Assembly: GCA_002698965.1 (NCBI GenBank) | Contig: PAAT01000165.1 | Location: forward strand, 1-46,954 | Length of the DNA stretch: 46,954 nucleotides | DNA from: Rhodopirellula sp. | GTDB lineage: Bacteria > Planctomycetota > Planctomycetia > Pirellulales > Pirellulaceae | Direction of reading: 5' to 3' | Part shown: positions 8,272 to 17,241 of the stretch, piece after piece | Numbering within the stretch: the stretch's first letter is position 1 | Layout of the letters: each line of letters starts with the position of its first letter | Notes under the pieces: model-generated | Seen by the model: only the letters and a program-made list of their open reading frames with translations | What the model was told of the DNA's origin: nothing | Database searches by the model: none | Position numbers and translations under genes: made by a program

Positions 8272-10851
8272 ATGTACGAACGCTTTACAGACCGGGCACG
8301 TAAGGTTATGCAGCTTGCAAACCAAGAAGCTCAACGATTCAATCATGAGTACATTGGAACAGAGCATGTCCTTTTAGGGCTGGTTAAAGAAGGTAGTGGC
8401 GTTGCTGCAAACGTTTTAAAGAATCTGGATGTGGACCTTCGCAAGATCCGCCTCGAGGTTGAAAAGCTTGTTCAAAGCGGACCCGAGATGGTAACCATGG
8501 GCAAATTGCCTCAAACTCCGCGAGCCAAAAAGGTCATCGAATACTCGATGGAAGAAGCTCGTAATCTGAACCACAACTATGTTGGTACTGAGCACATTCT
8601 ATTGGGCCTACTACGTGAACAAGAGGGCGTGGCCGCTCAGGTGTTAATGAATCTTGGGCTTAAACTTGAAGAAGTTCGCGAAGAAGTACTGAATCTTTTG
8701 GGGCACGGGCTCGACAGCGAAGAAGGCGAGGAACGCTCACGCAGCGATTCCGGCTCGTCGGATTCAAGCAGCAAAGGTTCGAAGTCCAAAACACCGGCAC
8801 TTGATAGTTTTGGACGCGACCTCACCGCACTGGCAAAAAATAAAAAACTTGATCCGGTCATCGGCCGTGCTAAGGAAATCGAACGTGCCATTCAGGTTCT
8901 TTGCCGGCGCACAAAAAACAATCCCGTACTGCTGGGTGAAGCGGGGGTTGGTAAAACGGCAATTATCGAGGGTTTCGCTCAACGTGTTATTGATGGCGAT
9001 GTACCTGATCTGTTAATGGAAAAGCGAATTGTCGTGCTCGACCTGGCGATGATGGTAGCTGGTACCAAGTACCGAGGACAATTTGAAGAGCGTATTAAAG
9101 CTGTCATGAATGAAGTCCGTCGTGCCAAAAACACGATCCTCTTCATTGACGAATTACACACGTTAGTTGGTGCCGGTGGTGCCGAAGGGGCAATCGATGC
9201 TGCTAACGTCCTGAAGCCGGCTTTGGCTCGTGGAGAAATCCAATGCATTGGTGCCACGACTCTCGACGAATACCGTAAGTACATTGAGAAAGATAACGCC
9301 CTCGCCAGACGTTTTCAGGAAATTATTGTTAATCCGACGAACAAGGAGGAAACCATTGAAATCCTGAAAGGATTGCGAGAGCGATACGAAGAGCATCACC
9401 GTGTAAAGATCACAGATGAAGCTCTGAAAGCGGCTGTTGAAATGTCGGAACGGTACATCACAGCCCGCTGTCTGCCCGACAAAGCGATTGACGTGATCGA
9501 CGAATCAGGGGCTCGTATTCGACTGAAAACAATGACTCGCCCACCAAACCTGAAAGAAATCGACGAACAGGTTGAGCAACTCAACGATGAGAAAGAGGAA
9601 GCGGTCGCCAATCAGGACTTTGAGAAGGCCGCTTCACTGCGAGACAAGGCGGATAAGCTGCGTAAAAAGAAAGAAACCATCACACAGGAATGGAGAGAAA
9701 AGTCCAAAGAAACCCTGGGGACTGTTGATGAAGAAGTCATCGCCGAGGTCGTCTCTAAGATGACCGGCATTCCTCTTACCCGAGTTTCCACGGAAGATGG
9801 CGAACGTCTGATGCAAATGGAAGATGAATTGCATGAACGTGTTATCAGCCAGGACGCTGCGGTTACTGCGATCTCCAAAGCTGTACGTCGTAGTCGCAGC
9901 GGTTTGAAGGATCCTCGCCGACCTACAGGATGTTTTATCTTCGCGGGGCCTACCGGTGTTGGTAAGACATTGCTGGCCAAAGCCCTGGCCGAATACATGT
10001 TCGGTGATTCCGATGCTTTGATTCATATCGATATGAGTGAATACATGGAGAAGCATAATGTCAGTCGACTGATTGGTGCCCCTCCAGGCTATGTTGGATT
10101 TGAAGAAGGTGGACAGTTGACTGAAAAAATCCGTCGACGTCCATACGCTGTTGTCCTTCTCGACGAAATCGAAAAGGCTCATCCTGATGTGTTCAACATG
10201 TTACTGCAGGTAATGGAAGAAGGACGCCTGACTGATAGTTTTGGAAGAAATGTAGATTTCCGGAATGTGATTCTGATTCTGACAACCAATGCGGGGGCAG
10301 AAGCCATTAAAAATGAATCATCTTTTGGCTTTCAGGCTCCCGACAATGACGCTTCCTATGAGGCTATGAAGAAACGCGTGATGGAGCAGATCGAGCGAGT
10401 CTTCCGGCCGGAATTCCTCAATCGCCTCGATGACACGATTATCTTCCGCCACCTGGATGTCAGTGATCTGAAAGAGATCGTCGATCTGGAATTGGCCAAA
10501 GTTCGTGAACGCCTCTCCGATCTGGAAATGGTTCTGGAACTGACCGATGACGCACGGGAATTCATCGTCAATGCTGGCTCAAACACTGACTATGGCGCTC
10601 GGCCGCTACGACGTGCTATCGAGGGGCTGATTGAAGACCCTCTTTCGGAAGAATTACTCAAGGGTGAATTCGCCGGAAAGAACAAAATCTTGGTGGATGC
10701 CAAATGGGATAGCGACCACGAACGGATTGAACGACTCGATTTCAAAGGCGAATTCTGTAAAAAGATTGCCAAGGAACAGGAAAAAGTCGTTGCAACGGTA
10801 GCCTCAGGTGCAAGCGACGACAACTCGGAAGAAGAGCCGGAAGAAGAATAA
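8272..10851 (+). CDS. clpC: ATP-dependent Clp protease ATP-binding subunit ClpC
   Basis: 859 residues. ClpC is a hexameric AAA+ unfoldase that feeds proteins to ClpP. The order is a duplicated Clp N domain (about 1-145, with the [10 protein letters not shown] and [10 protein letters not shown] repeats), a serine-rich linker (155-175), AAA-1 with Walker A GEAGVGKT (222-229) and sensor/arginine elements (LARRFQE), a UVR-type middle domain (about 435-470, [14 protein letters not shown]), and AAA-2 with Walker A GPTGVGKT (559-566). The C-terminus ends in an acidic tail. The UVR motif separates ClpC from ClpA and ClpB. AGGAG at 8261-8265, six bases before the ATG, supports the start. Length and domains match typical ClpC. 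No adjacent ctsR or mcsA/mcsB is present, so regulation differs from that in Firmicutes. Confidence 0.97.
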   Translation: MYERFTDRARKVMQLANQEAQRFNHEYIGTEHVLLGLVKEGSGVAANVLKNLDVDLRKIRLEVEKLVQSGPEMVTMGKLPQTPRAKKVIEYSMEEARNLNHNYVGTEHILLGLLREQEGVAAQVLMNLGLKLEEVREEVLNLLGHGLDSEEGEERSRSDSGSSDSSSKGSKSKTPALDSFGRDLTALAKNKKLDPVIGRAKEIERAIQVLCRRTKNNPVLLGEAGVGKTAIIEGFAQRVIDGDVPDLLMEKRIVVLDLAMMVAGTKYRGQFEERIKAVMNEVRRAKNTILFIDELHTLVGAGGAEGAIDAANVLKPALARGEIQCIGATTLDEYRKYIEKDNALARRFQEIIVNPTNKEETIEILKGLRERYEEHHRVKITDEALKAAVEMSERYITARCLPDKAIDVIDESGARIRLKTMTRPPNLKEIDEQVEQLNDEKEEAVANQDFEKAASLRDKADKLRKKKETITQEWREKSKETLGTVDEEVIAEVVSKMTGIPLTRVSTEDGERLMQMEDELHERVISQDAAVTAISKAVRRSRSGLKDPRRPTGCFIFAGPTGVGKTLLAKALAEYMFGDSDALIHIDMSEYMEKHNVSRLIGAPPGYVGFEEGGQLTEKIRRRPYAVVLLDEIEKAHPDVFNMLLQVMEEGRLTDSFGRNVDFRNVILILTTNAGAEAIKNESSFGFQAPDNDASYEAMKKRVMEQIERVFRPEFLNRLDDTIIFRHLDVSDLKEIVDLELAKVRERLSDLEMVLELTDDAREFIVNAGSNTDYGARPLRRAIEGLIEDPLSEELLKGEFAGKNKILVDAKWDSDHERIERLDFKGEFCKKIAKEQEKVVATVASGASDDNSEEEPEEE

Positions 10852-11009
10852 GCCGACCTTAGCGAAGACGACTCATAGGTCCTTAAATTCGTTAAATTCG
10901 GAATTCTTTCCTTAAGTTCTCTATCTTAACTATCCGAAGTCAATAAAAGGTTCTGTGTCTGGTGCTGCGCACACTGATCACAGAAGTTTTTACTCCTTGG
11001 ACAGAGAAG

Positions 11010-11876
11010 ATGGCATCAATTCCAGACTTACAGAAGACACGTAAAAACGTTGAGGTAGCTCATGCACCCTCGTTTCTTACATCTGTTTTCCAACAATTGG
11101 ACAGAGTCACATTCGTCATTGGCGACCTCACCTTGTTTGTATTCCAAATCATTGCCTGGGGCTGCAGACTGAAATTACGACAAGGAACATTTGTCAAAGC
11201 AGCCTATCAAATAGGTGTACTTAGTTTGCCCGTCGTGGGTTTAACGGGCATGTTCATCGGAATGGTCTTGGCAGTTCAAAGTTTCTTCCAATTCAGCCAA
11301 ATCGGAATGGAGAGCCGGATGGGCGCCGTGATCAACCTTACCCTCGTACGTGAACTTGGGCCTGTCCTGGCTGCAACGATGCTGGCAGGCCGAGTCGGCA
11401 GTGCGATGGCTGCAGAACTGGGAACCATGCGAGTGACCGAGCAGATTGACGCTCTGAAAAGCATGGGGGTTAACCCAATTCACTTTTTGGTTGTACCCCG
11501 TGTATTCGCTGCATTGCTGCTTATTCCGGTCCTCACGCTGATGGCTGATTTCATGGGTATCGTTGGAGGTTTTGCCTATAGTCATTACATATTGCATATC
11601 GATGCTCATCAGTACTTTGATTTTTCCCGTCAGTACGTCACGGGATTTGACTTGTTGGCTGGTATTATCAAGAGTCTCTTTTTCGGTGGCTGTATTGCGG
11701 TTGTCAGTTGTTACTTTGGCTTTCATAGTAATCGAGGTGCTCAGGGGGTTGGCAACGCAGCAACTGCGGCCTTCGTGACCAGTTTCGTTTTAATCCTGGT
11801 GATGGATCTGTTTGTAGGCATTAGCCTCGACAAGCTTTATTATTACTTCAATCCAGCAGGAGCTTCATTGTTCTAA
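11010..11876 (+). CDS. mlaE: ABC transporter permease, MlaE family
   Basis: 288 residues from this ATG (a GTG at 10962 would add 16). It is a multi-pass permease of the MlaE/YrbE family: the LPVVGLTGMFIGMVLAVQ helix, the conserved LVRELGPVLAATMLAGRVGSAMAAELG stretch, then TEQIDALKSMGVNP, which couples to the ATPase. With MlaF and MlaD it forms an inner-membrane machine that moves phospholipids between inner and outer membranes. The stop codon overlaps the mlaF ATG by one base (TAATG), so the two are translationally coupled. The N-terminal 40 or so residues before the amphipathic start of the domain are less typical. Direction of transport cannot be judged from sequence. Confidence 0.93.
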   Translation: MASIPDLQKTRKNVEVAHAPSFLTSVFQQLDRVTFVIGDLTLFVFQIIAWGCRLKLRQGTFVKAAYQIGVLSLPVVGLTGMFIGMVLAVQSFFQFSQIGMESRMGAVINLTLVRELGPVLAATMLAGRVGSAMAAELGTMRVTEQIDALKSMGVNPIHFLVVPRVFAALLLIPVLTLMADFMGIVGGFAYSHYILHIDAHQYFDFSRQYVTGFDLLAGIIKSLFFGGCIAVVSCYFGFHSNRGAQGVGNAATAAFVTSFVLILVMDLFVGISLDKLYYYFNPAGASLF

Positions 11877-12730
11877 TGGCAACCGCTCCTGACACAATTA
11901 GTAACACCGACCACACGTTTTCCCAAAATCTGGTGGAAACGCAAAAGCTCAATATGCGCTTTGGGGACAAGCAAATCTTAAGAGATCTCACCGTGTCCAT
12001 ACGTCATGGTCAAACAGTCGCAATCATTGGAGAAAGTGGTTGTGGTAAGACCGTCTTTCTTAAAACCTTAGTCGGATTATTAAAACCGACATCAGGGTTT
12101 GTCTTATTTGACCAACAGGACTTGGGGGTCCTCAGTGAACCGGAATTATCAAGGCTACGGAGTCGAACTGGATTTGTCTTCCAGAATTCGGCGTTGTTCG
12201 ACAGTCTAACGGTCGCCGAAAATATTGCTTTTCCACTGCTGCACTCGTCATCTGATTCAACCAGAACCAAACTATCGATCGACGATCAGTTTCAGTTAGT
12301 AAAACAGGCGCTGCGAGAAGTTGGTATGGCGGAAACAACACTGAAACAACATCCAGCCGACTTATCCGGTGGAATGAGGAAGCGAGTTGGACTTGCACGC
12401 GCACTGATTCTGCAACCGGAATTAGTACTTTATGACGAACCAACCACCGGACTCGACCCGATCGTCAGCGACATCATTAATGAGTTGATTATGCGAAGTC
12501 GGCTTAAACATCGTGTCACTAGCATTTTGGTAACACATGACATGAAGACCGCGCGTAAAGTCGCCGATCGTATACTCATGCTCTATCCAATCCATCGTCT
12601 GAATGAGTATGAATCACAAATCCTCTTTGATGGCCCGCCGAGCGAAATTGAGCATTGCACTGACCCACGTGTACAACAATTCATTCAAGGAGAAGCAGGT
12701 AGCAGACTGCGTGAATTAGATATTGTTTAA
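11876..12730 (+). CDS. mlaF: ABC transporter ATP-binding protein, MlaF family
   Basis: 284 residues, a complete ABC ATPase. Walker A is GESGCGKT (around residue 55), the Q-loop is in VFQNSALFDSLTVAENIAFP, the signature is LSGGMRKRVGLARAL, Walker B with catalytic Glu is LVLYDEPTTGLDP, and the H-loop is VTHD. The LSGGM(R/K)KRVGLARA form and the FQ-SALFDSLTV sequence after the Q-loop are typical of MlaF/Mkl ATPases. It powers the MlaE permease. The start overlaps the mlaE stop by one base, and mlaD follows after 31 bp. The last 25 residues form a short helix-rich tail (VQQFIQGEAGSRLRE), as in other MlaF proteins. Confidence 0.95.
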   Translation: MATAPDTISNTDHTFSQNLVETQKLNMRFGDKQILRDLTVSIRHGQTVAIIGESGCGKTVFLKTLVGLLKPTSGFVLFDQQDLGVLSEPELSRLRSRTGFVFQNSALFDSLTVAENIAFPLLHSSSDSTRTKLSIDDQFQLVKQALREVGMAETTLKQHPADLSGGMRKRVGLARALILQPELVLYDEPTTGLDPIVSDIINELIMRSRLKHRVTSILVTHDMKTARKVADRILMLYPIHRLNEYESQILFDGPPSEIEHCTDPRVQQFIQGEAGSRLRELDIV

Positions 12731-12761
12731 TACACGCCGATACTGACTTGAAACCAATACC

Positions 12762-13961
12762 ATGAATGACCACAAACTAAAACGACGCCTTGGTGCAGTG
12801 ATGATACTTGCCTGCATGATCACTTTAGCTCTACTGGTAATGTTCGAAGCCTTTCCCAATCTGCGAACCGCAGGTTACGAGATCATGGTCCAGTTTCCTT
12901 CAGCTCCTGGAGTGCGGGAAAGTACGACCGTACGTAAAAGTGGTGTCGAAATCGGACGCGTCACGGATGTTGAATTGAAACCCGATGGCGGAGTCATTCT
13001 GACGATAGCGGTGGATCAAGGTGTGGTAATTCGAAATCATGAGTCCTGTCGGATCAAAATGGGATCACTACTCACCGGGGCTGCCATTCTGGAATTCGTC
13101 TCTAAACCTGCTGACTTACTTCTGACAGAATTTGATAAAGATGGTGATGGCTTATTGGATGACCAGGAAAAGGCACAAAGCTTGGAACCAATCACGGCTG
13201 GTTCCATGATTAGTAACGGACTTGTCTTGGATGATCCACTGACTGTATTGGTAAACATGCAGCAGAATATGTCCGAAACGTTCGGTTCAATTCAGGGAGC
13301 CGGGACAGGAGTGGAAGGAGCTGCCAGTGAATTCAAGACGTTGATGTCTAATCTTAATCAGTCATTTACCGAACGTGAAGCGGAATTGCAACAAGCGGTT
13401 GCTCAAACCAACACGGCCATGCAGAAATTCGAAGCCGCCATGGACTCTCTCAACACAATTGTTGGTGACGAGGAAACACAACGAAAGCTAAAAGAATCGG
13501 TAAACGAGATACCCGTGGTACTGCGTCAGGCAACAGTCACTCTGGCATCCGCTCAGCAAACCATGAAGTATTTTGAAACCGTTGGCAAGAAGGCCGAGAC
13601 CAATCTGAATAATCTGGAGAAATTCACGCGCCCCCTTGGCGAACGTGGGGAGATGTTAGTCGAATCCATCACGTTAAGTGTCGAGAACTTTGATAGTACG
13701 GTCAGCCAGATGAACGAATTAGTAACAACACTCAATAATGCGGAAGGTAGTCTGCATAAAATTGTGCATGACGATGAGCTTTACTACAGCATCAAAAGAA
13801 CAACCACAAACATCGAAGAAGCTACAAAGCGGATGCGACCAATTCTCAACGATTTGCGGGTCTTTTCAGATAAGATCGCAACAGACCCACGCCAATTAGG
13901 TGTTAGCGGTATGTTAGATCGGCGACCAGTCGGTGCTGGCGTGAAATCACCGCTGTGGTAA
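12762..13961 (+). CDS. mlaD: MlaD-type MCE-domain protein with inserted EF-hand loop
   Basis: 399 residues. One N-terminal membrane anchor (about 10-30) is followed by an MCE domain (about 37-115: FPSAPGVRESTTVRKSGVEIG, then RIKMGSLLTGAAILEF), the substrate-binding ring subunit of Mla-type lipid transporters. Directly after it sits a perfect EF-hand loop, DKDGDGLLDDQE (125-136, 13134-13169). A long helical part with coiled-coil character follows (about 160-380; many Q, E, N, T), as in longer MCE proteins that build tubes. The C-terminus (KSPLW) ends 15 bp inside the convergent PEGA gene. The EF-hand is unusual for MlaD; calcium binding is inferred from the perfect loop. It completes the mlaE-mlaF-mlaD operon. 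No mlaB or mlaC is next to it. Confidence 0.92.
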   Translation: MNDHKLKRRLGAVMILACMITLALLVMFEAFPNLRTAGYEIMVQFPSAPGVRESTTVRKSGVEIGRVTDVELKPDGGVILTIAVDQGVVIRNHESCRIKMGSLLTGAAILEFVSKPADLLLTEFDKDGDGLLDDQEKAQSLEPITAGSMISNGLVLDDPLTVLVNMQQNMSETFGSIQGAGTGVEGAASEFKTLMSNLNQSFTEREAELQQAVAQTNTAMQKFEAAMDSLNTIVGDEETQRKLKESVNEIPVVLRQATVTLASAQQTMKYFETVGKKAETNLNNLEKFTRPLGERGEMLVESITLSVENFDSTVSQMNELVTTLNNAEGSLHKIVHDDELYYSIKRTTTNIEEATKRMRPILNDLRVFSDKIATDPRQLGVSGMLDRRPVGAGVKSPLW

Positions 13962-14510
13962 TCGCGCCGGCTGCCGTTGTGACAGAGGTAGCAGAGCAGG
14001 TCTGCGACCATTTGCGGGAATACCAGCCGGATTCATCGGAATGTTTGGATAGGATTGTCGTAGCGATCTTGGCTGTGCTCCTGAAGGAGCAACGACCCCC
14101 TGGCGAGCACGCTGTTTCAACTCCTGCCCTCGTTTAATCAACTCTGCTGTTGTACGAATCCGCAAAGGAACAAGTTTGAACTGCAACAACCGTTCATCTC
14201 GGAATTCGCGTGAAATTAGGTTCTCCGTAACAAAATCGATCCCCGGAATCTGATACCAAGGAGGTTTTATCTCGCGTAGAACTGTGATGGTTTCGTATCC
14301 ATCTTTCACAATCTGAATTTTACGAGCGCCATAATAAGTGAACGATGTGGAAACAGGTGTTACCCCGATTTCCTGATCGTCAATATAAACTAATGCTCCG
14401 GGGGGCGAAGTTTTAATCGTAATGCGCCGTCGTACTGCAGCATTGACTGGCTGACAGAGTACCAATCCGGTCGCCAACAAGAGCATTAACAAGATTGAAT
14501 TACGAAACAT
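13947..14510 (-). CDS. Exported PEGA-domain protein
   Basis: 187 residues from the ATG at 14510, which has GGGAG just upstream and gives a clean signal peptide (MFRNSILLMLLLATG, likely cut after VNA at 22-24). Residues 28-75 form a PEGA domain: ITIKTSPPGALVYIDDQEIG, then TPVSTSFTYYGARKIQIVKDGY, a small beta fold common on bacterial surface or periplasmic proteins. A conserved-looking stretch follows (PPWYQIPGIDF), then a proline/arginine-rich tail. Function unknown. A longer form starting at 14576 would bury the signal peptide. The end overlaps mlaD by 15 bp in a tail-to-tail arrangement. Confidence 0.82.
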   Translation of the reverse strand: MFRNSILLMLLLATGLVLCQPVNAAVRRRITIKTSPPGALVYIDDQEIGVTPVSTSFTYYGARKIQIVKDGYETITVLREIKPPWYQIPGIDFVTENLISREFRDERLLQFKLVPLRIRTTAELIKRGQELKQRARQGVVAPSGAQPRSLRQSYPNIPMNPAGIPANGRRPALLPLSQRQPARLPQR

Positions 14511-14685
14511 CTTACTCTCCCTGAAAAGAATTCGGGTGGAAAGTGTAGCAATTACCAGTTTTGTAGTCACTAGCAATCACCAACTAAACGCTTTTTCCAA
14601 GCTTCGCAGTGCGCCTTAGCCGAAATACGTTGTATAGTTTATTATTAAATATAAATATTAATGTCCCACCACTGGCCTAAACTGC

Positions 14686-15936
14686 ATGGTTAAGCACGAC
14701 CACAATTGGAATGACACCTTAACGGTTGTTGAGGTAACAGATAAAGGCATGCGTCGAGCTACCAATCAAGATAGCTCCGTTGTTGTCCTTCAAAGTGAGG
14801 AGGATGCTTATCATCACCGGGGGCATTTATTTGTAGTTTGTGATGGAATGGGGGCCCACGCCGCGGGCGAACTGGCCAGCCGTGATGCTGTGGAGCACAT
14901 TCCTCATCACTATCTGGTCTACCAGGATCTGTCTCCGCCGGAAGCTCTAGAAAAAGCCATTATCAAAGCAAATACAGAGATCCGTCGCAAGGGTGAGGAA
15001 AATCCTGATTTCCATAATATGGGTACAACCTGCAGTTCTATCCTGCTGTTACCTCAGGGAATTATTTGTGGGCATGTTGGTGATAGTCGCGTTTACCGCC
15101 AACGTGGCAAGATCATTGAGCAGCTAACGTTTGATCATAGCCTGCAGTGGGAATTGAAAGCTAAAGGGGGCGACGTAGAAAATGTCCCTTCCAATGTGAT
15201 TACTCGGTCGCTTGGGCCTAATAAGGAGGTCGAAGTCGACTTAGAAGGCCCGTTCCCCACTCAGGATGGTGACTGCTACCTAATCTGCAGTGACGGACTC
15301 AGTGGTGAAGTCAGCGACGCTGAAATTGGTGCGGCCATGGCACTCCTTGCTCCAGAGCAAGCAGCGCAGTTTTTGCTGGATCTGGCTAATCTTCGTGGTG
15401 GCCCTGACAATATCACGATCATCATTGTGAAAATACACGGTGAAACATTCGTAACCAACCAGCAGGAAACCAAGCCATTAGTGATCGGCAAAACGACGGA
15501 GCCTGCCAAGCCTTTACACCCGGCTGTCCTCGTGACAAGTATTGTTTTCGGACTCGCAGGCCTCTTATTGTTTACGATGCAGCCAATAATCGGCATTGGA
15601 ATATTAGCAGCAGGGATCGCAACAGCATTAGTTGGTTTTGCCTTGGGGCGAGCAGGGATTGAATCAGGTGAAACTCTGGACCCCGAATTTAGATTTGGCG
15701 CTGGGCCTCACACACAATATGACTGTATCCCCAACCAGCAGATCATGCAGTCGCTGGGGCAAACTGCCAATGAAATCCGAAAACTAGCGCAGCGACACCC
15801 CAATAAGTTCAATTGGGCTCCGTTTGATGAAGCATTTGTTGAAAGTACGGAGCAACTACAGAATGGCCAATTTACCGAGTCCTTCGGAAATATGGCCAAA
15901 GCCATCACTTACATCATGAGTGAATTCCGTAAGTAA
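14686..15936 (+). CDS. PP2C-family serine/threonine phosphatase with membrane segments
   Basis: 416 residues. The N-terminal PP2C (PPM) domain spans about 12-245: RRATNQD (metal Asp 29), VVCDGMGAHAAGE (Asp 53 and Gly 54), GTTCSSILL, VGDSRVYR, CSDGLS and GGPDNITIIIVK, all in the usual order. It removes phosphate from Ser/Thr of partner proteins using two Mn or Mg ions. After a linker come two adjacent hydrophobic segments (about 283-326, HPAVLVTSIVFGLAGLLLF and IGIGILAAGIATALVGFAL). The C-terminal 90 residues are soluble with no known motif. The catalytic part is thus probably cytoplasmic and tethered. The region just upstream (14636-14665) is very AT-rich and may hold the promoter. No Hanks-type kinase lies beside it. 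Confidence 0.93.
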   Translation: MVKHDHNWNDTLTVVEVTDKGMRRATNQDSSVVVLQSEEDAYHHRGHLFVVCDGMGAHAAGELASRDAVEHIPHHYLVYQDLSPPEALEKAIIKANTEIRRKGEENPDFHNMGTTCSSILLLPQGIICGHVGDSRVYRQRGKIIEQLTFDHSLQWELKAKGGDVENVPSNVITRSLGPNKEVEVDLEGPFPTQDGDCYLICSDGLSGEVSDAEIGAAMALLAPEQAAQFLLDLANLRGGPDNITIIIVKIHGETFVTNQQETKPLVIGKTTEPAKPLHPAVLVTSIVFGLAGLLLFTMQPIIGIGILAAGIATALVGFALGRAGIESGETLDPEFRFGAGPHTQYDCIPNQQIMQSLGQTANEIRKLAQRHPNKFNWAPFDEAFVESTEQLQNGQFTESFGNMAKAITYIMSEFRK

Positions 15937-16032
15937 CGGAGGCTGGAACGAGGATCAACATTTCCTCAGTTTTGAGAAAATGGTAGAGTTCCGATAAGTT
16001 TTGTAACTTTTACAAATCATCGGAGATTCTTT

Positions 16033-17220
16033 TTGGGACTCATTTCACGGTATATCGGCTGGGAGCTGATTAAAGCATTTTTGATGACACTAATGGGATT
16101 AACAATCCTATTGCTGATCATTCTGCTCACCCAACGAGCCATTCAGGAGGGTCTGGGACCGGTTCCGGTGCTGCGTCTGATTCCGTATTTACTTCCCGAT
16201 GTATTCCGCATGGCAATTCCTGCCACAATGCTTCTGGCAACGTGTCTGGTCTACGGCCGGATGTCGGGTGCAAATGAAATCGTGGCCTTAAAAGCCAACG
16301 GAATCTCACCACTGGTAGCCATCTGGCCCGCCATTATTCTGTCGTTCGTCGTCTCTCTAATTGCAGTTTGGCTCAATGACGTCGCAGTTACCTGGGGACG
16401 CCGTGGAGTCGATCGGGTTGTGCTACAAAGCTTCGAAGATATTGCCTACGGTATGCTGAGAACTCAACGGGCTTTCTCAACGTCATCGCTCTCTATCCAT
16501 GTCAAAGATGTCGAGGGAGAGACGCTCATTCGTCCTACCATCTCGCTACACAATAATGACGAATCGCCGCCGGTCACCCTGGTAGCCCAACGAGCTCATC
16601 TAAACCTTAACACCGATAACAACCAGCTTAAAATCGTACTGCAAGACACCCAATTTGATATCGGTTCGGAATTCTTTGGAGAATGGCCCGAGCAATTCGA
16701 GTACGAATTACCATTAACCTCCCTGGCAGGACAAAAGGGGGGCGGATATAGCCCATCCGACACAGCCCTAAGGGAAATTGCAACACGCATCTCAGATCAA
16801 AATATCACCATCAAAGAGCTTAAACAATCTCTCGCAGCCAAAGCGGGCCTACAGTTACTCACAGGTGATTTAATGGAGCTAACTGGCAGCAACTGGAAAA
16901 ATAACTCTCAGGAACTACGCAGTGCCCGCTTTGCCTTAAACCGATACGAGGCTGAGCCTTATCGCCGCTGGGCCAATGGGTTTTGCTGCCTAGCCTTCGT
17001 ATTGATTGGAGCGACCTACGCCATTCGAAAACGAGTTGCTGACTTCTGGACATGTTTCGCCACTGTCTTTTTTCCCATCGTCATTCTTTACTATCCATTT
17101 TTCCAACTAGGAGTCAATAAAGCCAAGATCGGAGAACTACCTCCTTACAGCGTTTGGATGGGAAATATTGTCTTCTTTCTCATTGGACTCTGGATGATTC
17201 GGAAACTGATTCGAAAGTAA
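16033..17220 (+). CDS. LptF/LptG-type permease (YjgP/YjgQ family)
   Basis: 395 residues. Three N-terminal membrane segments (YIGWELIKAFLMTLMGLTILLL; the LPDVFRMAIPATMLLATCLVYGRMSGANEIVALKA signature), a soluble beta-rich region (about 135-265, periplasmic in this family), and three C-terminal segments. This is the layout of LptF/LptG, which extract lipopolysaccharide from the inner membrane with the LptB ATPase. The E-I-V-A-L-K-A-N-G-I stretch is the coupling region. The start is TTG, with CGGAG seven bases upstream. Only one permease is present, without an lptG or lptB partner, so the second half is elsewhere or the protein is a paralogue. The histidine kinase gene begins 21 bp downstream. 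Confidence 0.88.
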   Translation: MGLISRYIGWELIKAFLMTLMGLTILLLIILLTQRAIQEGLGPVPVLRLIPYLLPDVFRMAIPATMLLATCLVYGRMSGANEIVALKANGISPLVAIWPAIILSFVVSLIAVWLNDVAVTWGRRGVDRVVLQSFEDIAYGMLRTQRAFSTSSLSIHVKDVEGETLIRPTISLHNNDESPPVTLVAQRAHLNLNTDNNQLKIVLQDTQFDIGSEFFGEWPEQFEYELPLTSLAGQKGGGYSPSDTALREIATRISDQNITIKELKQSLAAKAGLQLLTGDLMELTGSNWKNNSQELRSARFALNRYEAEPYRRWANGFCCLAFVLIGATYAIRKRVADFWTCFATVFFPIVILYYPFFQLGVNKAKIGELPPYSVWMGNIVFFLIGLWMIRKLIRK

Positions 17221-17241
17221 GGTTTTAAAGAGGCCCACACA

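Noticed and set aside
9634..10182. Open frame of 182 codons antisense to clpC
   Set aside because: Lies wholly inside a strongly conserved gene; no homology or signals.
11241..11726. Open frame of 161 codons antisense to mlaE
   Set aside because: Hydrophilic, no recognisable family, inside mlaE.
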